NCBI GenBank assembly: GCA_035552095.1
Contig: DASZMA010000156.1
Location: forward strand, 1 to 17,181
DNA length: 17,181 bases
Reading direction: 5' to 3'
Source of the DNA: Bog-473 sp035552095
GTDB taxonomy: Bacteria > Actinomycetota > Acidimicrobiia > Acidimicrobiales > RAAP-2
The translations under genes were made by a program, and so were the position numbers. The notes below the pieces were generated by a model, which was given only the letters and a program-made list of their open reading frames with translations, had not been told where the DNA came from and made no database searches. Of the stretch, positions 14,174 through 17,181 are shown piece by piece; the first letter of the stretch is position 1; each line of letters opens with the position of its first letter.

Positions 14174-14644
14174 ATGAGTGAAGGGAAGATCTCGGCCCGG
14201 CTGGCCGAGTTGGGCCTGACCCTGCACGGGCCCCATCCGCCGCACGACCCGCTCGATTCGGTGGTCGTCCACAACGGCATTGCCCGCACCTCGGGCCAGC
14301 TGCCCCGCATCAACGGTGAGCTGACCTGTCTGGGCCGCCTGGGTGACACGGTCACCGTGGAAGAAGGGAGGGAGGCCGCCGCCGTGTGCGCCCTCAACGC
14401 CCTGGCCGTGCTGCAGGCCGAACTGGGCTCGCTGGACCGCATCGCGCGCGTCCTGACCATCACCGGGTTCGTATCGTCGGCGCCGGACTTCCACCAGCAG
14501 CCGGCGGTGGTCGACGGGGCCAGCCAGGTGCTGGCCGATGTCTTCGGCGCCGCCGGCCGCCACACCCGCTCGGCCATCGGCGTGGCCGCGCTGCCCCGCA
14601 ACGGTGCGGTCGAGATAGAGGTGACGGTCGCCCTCAGCGACTAG
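14174..14644 (+). CDS. RidA family protein (YjgF/YER057c/UK114)
   Basis: A 156-aa protein of the long RidA subgroup, which hydrolyses reactive enamine/imine intermediates or acts as a related deaminase. Family marks are ARTSGQLP (37-44), the ANALAVLQAELGSLDRIARVLT-type helix, the GASQVLADVFG region and the TRSAIGVAALPRNGAVEIEV block, with Arg132 in the position of the substrate-binding arginine and Glu147 downstream. It starts 9 nt after the aldolase stop with GGGCGGG upstream, so it is the second gene of that operon. It may clean up a by-product of the pathway (inference). A degraded second RidA fragment lies at 15542-15697. It converges with the PEP mutase family gene, with only 3 bp between stops. 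Confidence 0.9.
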   Translation: MSEGKISARLAELGLTLHGPHPPHDPLDSVVVHNGIARTSGQLPRINGELTCLGRLGDTVTVEEGREAAAVCALNALAVLQAELGSLDRIARVLTITGFVSSAPDFHQQPAVVDGASQVLADVFGAAGRHTRSAIGVAALPRNGAVEIEVTVALSD

Positions 14645-14647
14645 GGC

Positions 14648-15466
14648 TCAGCGCGTGAAGGACGCCTGAATGGCCGGGCGGGCCGCCGCAGTTAGGTCCC
14701 AGTAGCTGCAGGTGCCCTGGTCGCGCAGCTCGGTCACCGCATTGATGGCGGCCCCGTAGGCCGCCACGGCGACGGCGCCCCCGACCGAGATCCGGCTCAC
14801 GCCCAGCTCGGCCAGTTCGCCCACGGTGGGTGCACCGGGCAGCGCCAGCACGCTGACCGGCAGGTCGACTGCGCTGAGCAGCTGGCGCAGATCGACCGGG
14901 TCGACCACCCGCGGTGCGAAGAGCACGTCGGCCCCAGCCTCCTGGTAGGCCTGCAGCCGCGCGATGGTGTCGGCCAGGTCAGCCCGCCCGTGGAGGTAGT
15001 TCTCGGCCCGGGCGGTCAGCACAAAGGAAGTGGGCCCCGCATGGGCTGCTTCGGCCGCCGCCCGGACCCGGTCGGCGGCGTGGGCCAGCTCGTAAATGGG
15101 GTCGTCACGGTCCCCGGTGAAGTCCTCCACCGACCCGCCGGCCAATCCGGTGCCGATGGCGTCGGTGATGGTGCCGGCCACACCCTCGGGGTCATGGGCG
15201 AAGCAGTTCTCCAGGTCACCCGAGATCGGAACGTCGACCGCGGCGGCCAATTCCGCCGAGTGGGCCAGAACCTCATCGCGGGTCATGGCGCCATCGAGCT
15301 TGCCCTTGGTGGCCGCGAAGCCTCCGCTGGTCGTGGCCAAGGCTTCGAAGCCCAGCGAGGCGAACAACACGGCCGAGCCGATGTCCCACGCGTTGGGCAT
15401 CAGCAGGGGCGTGCCGGGCTGGTGCAATTGACGGAACCGGGCGGCGAGTTCGGACTGGGTGGCCAT
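14648..15466 (-). CDS. Isocitrate lyase/PEP mutase family protein
   Basis: A 272-aa (beta/alpha)8 enzyme of the ICL/PEPM superfamily. Recognisable elements are LLMPNAWDIGSAVLF, ATTSGGFAATKGKLDG (44-59), the metal-site loop SGDLENCFA with Asp84 and Glu86, VEDFTGD with Glu114, and LTARAENYL (150-158), where Arg and Glu are typical. Members cleave or form C-C or C-P bonds in 2-oxo acids, including oxaloacetate decarboxylases and methylisocitrate-lyase-like enzymes. The specific reaction cannot be fixed from sequence. ATG 15466 is taken because the family N-terminus (ATQSELAARFRQLH) starts there; an in-frame TTG at 15511 with GAGAGG just upstream would add 15 residues. It is transcribed against RidA. 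Confidence 0.88.
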   Translation of the reverse strand: MATQSELAARFRQLHQPGTPLLMPNAWDIGSAVLFASLGFEALATTSGGFAATKGKLDGAMTRDEVLAHSAELAAAVDVPISGDLENCFAHDPEGVAGTITDAIGTGLAGGSVEDFTGDRDDPIYELAHAADRVRAAAEAAHAGPTSFVLTARAENYLHGRADLADTIARLQAYQEAGADVLFAPRVVDPVDLRQLLSAVDLPVSVLALPGAPTVGELAELGVSRISVGGAVAVAAYGAAINAVTELRDQGTCSYWDLTAAARPAIQASFTR

Positions 15467-15541
15467 GGGATCGAGAGTACCGCCGCCGGGGGCTGATGCT
15501 GTTCCGCTCAATGCACCTCTCGCCTAATGCGGCGGTCTGAT

Positions 15542-15697
15542 CTAGGTCGGATCGGTGGTGACAGCCACACAACTGATCTCGACTAATGCTTCTGGGAGGA
15601 TCAGTTCAGTCACCCCCACTGCCGTCCAGGCCGGATAGGGGTCCTCCGAATGATCCATCTGGAACAGCAGCGGTGTGGCCCCAGTACGAAGAGGAGC
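15542..15697 (-). pseudogene. RidA family C-terminal remnant
   Basis: The minus-strand frame reads GATPLLFQMDHSEDPYPAW, then TAVGVTELILPEALVEISCV, then AVTTDPT and stop. This is the C-terminal third of a RidA protein of the PAWTAVGV subgroup. A TGA lies in frame at 15700-15698 and the upstream DNA belongs to the methyltransferase gene, so the N-terminal two thirds are missing. No start codon or ribosome-binding site supports expression. It differs from the intact RidA at 14174, so it is a separate, deleted copy rather than a duplication end. The surrounding DNA is less GC-rich than the rest of the window. Confidence 0.7.
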
Positions 15698-15715
15698 TCA
15701 GCCATATGAACGGGA

Positions 15716-16492
15716 TCACATGGTTTTGGCAGTGATCCACCCGAACTCAGATGTGATGCGAACGCCGACCTCCGGATCCCACAATGGCGAAATGACCTCT
15801 TGCAATGCATCACAGAATGCTTCGTAGCCCACGGCCTCGATGGCAGGGACGCACGGGCCCGCGGCCGCCAATGCGCGGACGGCCGTTCCGATATCGGGCC
15901 ACTCGTTGACGACATCCACCGTTCCACGCTCAACCAGTTCGAATCCCGTTGTTGCCAGCATGTCCTCCATGACGCCGCGACGCCCGGTGTCGCCCTGCTC
16001 CATGCTCGCGGTCGAGTGATCAGGTGGTGACAACTCGATCATCTTGGCGAAGTACGGCATGAGGCCCATACGGTTGGCTCGCCCCCAGAACGTCAGCCCC
16101 AGTCGTCCAGCGGGCCCGAGCACTCGCCGAGCTTCGCTCAATGCACCCTCGCATCCCTTCCAGATGCCATTGAAGCTAGTTGCGACCTCGAAACTGTTGT
16201 CTGCAAAGGGCAGCTCGAACATGTCTCCGACGCGAAAATCTCCCTTCGGTGTCCTCGCTCTAGCAATCGCCACCAGCGCTTCAGCTGCATCCAACCCGGA
16301 GACCTGGGCGTTCCTCTCGGCCGCAAGGTGGGCTGCGAATCCAGAACCACACGCGATATCGATATGCCGCACTCCCTCTCCGACGCCCAAACGGTCGAAC
16401 AGCAGCTCGTTGGCGGGCCGAGTGTACGGCTCGAGTAGATAGGCCCATTCCGCCGCGCGCGCCCCCCAGCCACGACCTGCTTCGGTCCAATT
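15716..16492 (-). CDS. Class I SAM-dependent methyltransferase, start disrupted or non-canonical
   Basis: The SAM-binding motif DIACGSGFA, the acidic end of strand 2 (VSGLDAAEAL), and FRVGDMFELPFADNSFEVATSFNGIW identify a Methyltransf_11-type enzyme. The C-terminal half (FWGRANRMGLMPYFAKMIEL ... VRITSEFGWITAKTM) is intact. The first possible start by codon is TTG 16390, but it leaves out coding-like residues in the same frame (NWTEAGRGWGARAAEWAYLL, then EPYTRPANELLFDRLG), which look like the true N-terminus. The frame is open from 16546 to the stop but contains no ATG, GTG or TTG above 16390. ATGs at 16505 and 16521 are out of frame by one and two bases, inside a 7-nt repeat. The gene may be slipped out of frame, phase-variable, mis-sequenced or decaying. 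Substrate is unknown. Coordinates mark the stretch with coding character. Confidence 0.7.
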   Translation of the reverse strand, partial: NWTEAGRGWGARAAEWAYLLEPYTRPANELLFDRLGVGEGVRHIDIACGSGFAAHLAAERNAQVSGLDAAEALVAIARARTPKGDFRVGDMFELPFADNSFEVATSFNGIWKGCEGALSEARRVLGPAGRLGLTFWGRANRMGLMPYFAKMIELSPPDHSTASMEQGDTGRRGVMEDMLATTGFELVERGTVDVVNEWPDIGTAVRALAAAGPCVPAIEAVGYEAFCDALQEVISPLWDPEVGVRITSEFGWITAKTM

Positions 16493-16526
16493 TCCAATTT
16501 CCCATTTCCCAATATTCCCATTTTCC
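16486..16526. repeat. Imperfect heptamer tandem repeat (TCCMATT)n
   Basis: On the plus strand the stretch reads as TCCAATT, TCCAATT, TCCCATT, TCCCAATAT, TCCCATTT, TCC: three clean 7-nt units followed by two longer variants. It is AT-rich against a GC-rich background and covers the 5' end of the methyltransferase frame. Because 7 is not a multiple of 3, gain or loss of one unit changes the reading frame. Confidence 0.7.
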
Positions 16527-16576
16527 TGAGGGACGCGTCGCGCCTCCTATCGCCCGGGCATCCCTACGAGCTTCAC

Positions 16577-16820
16577 ATGCCATCCCTCTACGAATTCGCA
16601 GGCGGCGAGGATGCACTCCATCGCCACCTTCGGATCACCGAGGAGCAGCGAAAAATCCGACCTTCCCGACGATGAAGGGTTTCGCGAGGCGATCCGACCT
16701 CACGTTGAGTTCGGATCGAAGGTCGCGCTGCAAAACTCAAATGCAGAGACCGATGATCAGCTCTATCCCCTGCATGAGGTTCCTCGGTGGACCTGGTCCG
16801 GCGACAACGCGGGCGCGTGA
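16577..16820 (+). pseudogene. Truncated haemoglobin (group II-like) pseudogene
   Basis: ATG 16577 opens a frame reading MPSLYEFAGGEDALHR, the start of a bacterial truncated globin, directly joined to HLRITEEQRK, which in intact relatives follows the proximal-histidine F helix. A stop comes at 16673-16675. The end of the globin continues in another frame: DLPDDEGFREAIRPHVEFGS, then KVALQNSNAETDD, then LYPLHEVPRWTW and stop at 16818-16820. The whole spans 244 bp, whereas relatives have roughly 120 codons or more. At least two internal deletions are implied: the B-E helices, and the segment between EEQR and LPDD. One of them shifts the frame. The CATCGCCAC at the first junction could reflect recombination at a short homology (inference). 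It is not expected to bind haem. Confidence 0.75.
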
Positions 16821-16851
16821 ATCATCTGCCCTTACGCTGGCGCTACCTGAA

Positions 16852-17181
16852 TTACCTCTGTACGCGGTATCGAATGTGTGTGGCCTCGGGGGTGTCGATC
16901 ACTCGGACGATCTCCAACTCGACCCTCATAGGCAACAGGTCGAATAGTCGGCGACCACTGCCGAAAAGCACCGGGACTTGGTGAATCTGCAACTCATCGA
17001 GTACCTCAGCCTCAAGTGCCATCTGTGCCGTATATGCACCATGGACCAGCACGTTGCGGTCACCAGCAGCGGCCTTGGCCTGTGCCATGGCGCTGGCGAT
17101 CCCAGCCGCCGCATGCGTCACCAATGGATACTTCGCGGCTGATAGTCCTAGCGGCCGGTGGCTTGGCACGAAGATTGGGAC
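16852..17181 (-). CDS. Dihydrofolate reductase/RibD C-terminal family protein, 5' truncated by window edge
   Basis: The frame is open through the right edge (reading VPIFVPSHRP before the first internal start), so the N-terminal half lies outside. The visible 110 codons show the family's NVLVHGAYTAQMALEAEVLDEL helix, IHQVPVLFGSGRRLFDLLP and the final strand IVRVIDTPEATHIRYRVQ. These match the COG0262/RibD-C fold, whose members reduce pteridine- or pyrimidine-like substrates with NADPH. Many actinobacterial copies of this type are stand-alone proteins of unknown substrate. It converges with the globin pseudogene, leaving 31 bp between stops. The GTG at 17169 is not considered the start because the upstream residues fit the family. 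Confidence 0.82.
   Translation of the reverse strand, partial: VPIFVPSHRPLGLSAAKYPLVTHAAAGIASAMAQAKAAAGDRNVLVHGAYTAQMALEAEVLDELQIHQVPVLFGSGRRLFDLLPMRVELEIVRVIDTPEATHIRYRVQR

Noticed and set aside
15610..15933. 107-codon minus-strand frame overlapping the methyltransferase end
   Set aside because: It is a shifted frame of the methyltransferase C-terminus and the RidA remnant; no motif or start signal of its own.
16138..16521. 127-codon minus-strand frame beginning MGILGNGKLEIG in the heptamer repeat
   Set aside because: It reads the methyltransferase region out of frame and has no domain; it is only relevant as the misplaced ATG discussed for the repeat.
16486..16526. Heptamer repeat as part of a CRISPR array or replication-origin iterons
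   Set aside because: Units are 7 nt, adjacent and imperfect, with no spacers, and lie within coding sequence; no replication gene is nearby.

Overview
The window is GC-rich (roughly 70% by eye over most of its length), with tightly packed genes, ATGA stop/start overlaps, frequent GTG starts and actinobacterial protein styles. It looks like a chromosomal piece of an actinobacterium, plausibly an uncultured Acidimicrobiia-type lineage. That placement is inferred from style, not from a marker gene.

Layout. (a) 1-3000, + strand: a lipid/acyl-CoA catabolic operon with the C-terminal end of a DUF35 protein, an SCP2-type thiolase and an acyl-CoA dehydrogenase, all overlapping. (b) 3000-7671, + strand: a secreted lipoprotein with an unclear start codon, then a MacB/LolD-type ABC ATPase and a large FtsX-type permease. 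(c) 7701-10899: an ECF sigma factor and its membrane anti-sigma partner. They are flanked on the left by a divergent pair (a cysteine-less COG4315-type secreted-repeat protein and a four-helix membrane protein) and on the right by two very small genes, one with a Cys/His zinc-ribbon-like tail. A recurring element GTAAC-N8-CTATCT, or a degenerate form of it, precedes every transcription unit here, so this block looks like a self-contained small regulon. It is the best candidate for something undescribed. (d) 10972-15466: catabolic enzymes. An SDR and an aldehyde dehydrogenase (- strand) diverge from a class II aldolase and a RidA protein (+ strand) across a perfect inverted repeat whose two arms coincide with the -35 positions of both promoters. 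A PEP mutase/isocitrate lyase family gene converges on RidA. (e) 15512-17181: a visibly lower-GC, degraded zone. It holds a RidA C-terminal fragment, a methyltransferase whose 5' end sits in a heptamer tandem repeat that leaves it without a canonical in-frame start, a truncated-haemoglobin pseudogene with two internal deletions, and a DHFR/RibD-like gene cut by the window edge.

No rRNA, tRNA, CRISPR array or insertion sequence was seen. Family assignments rest on motifs recognised by eye; no database search was possible.
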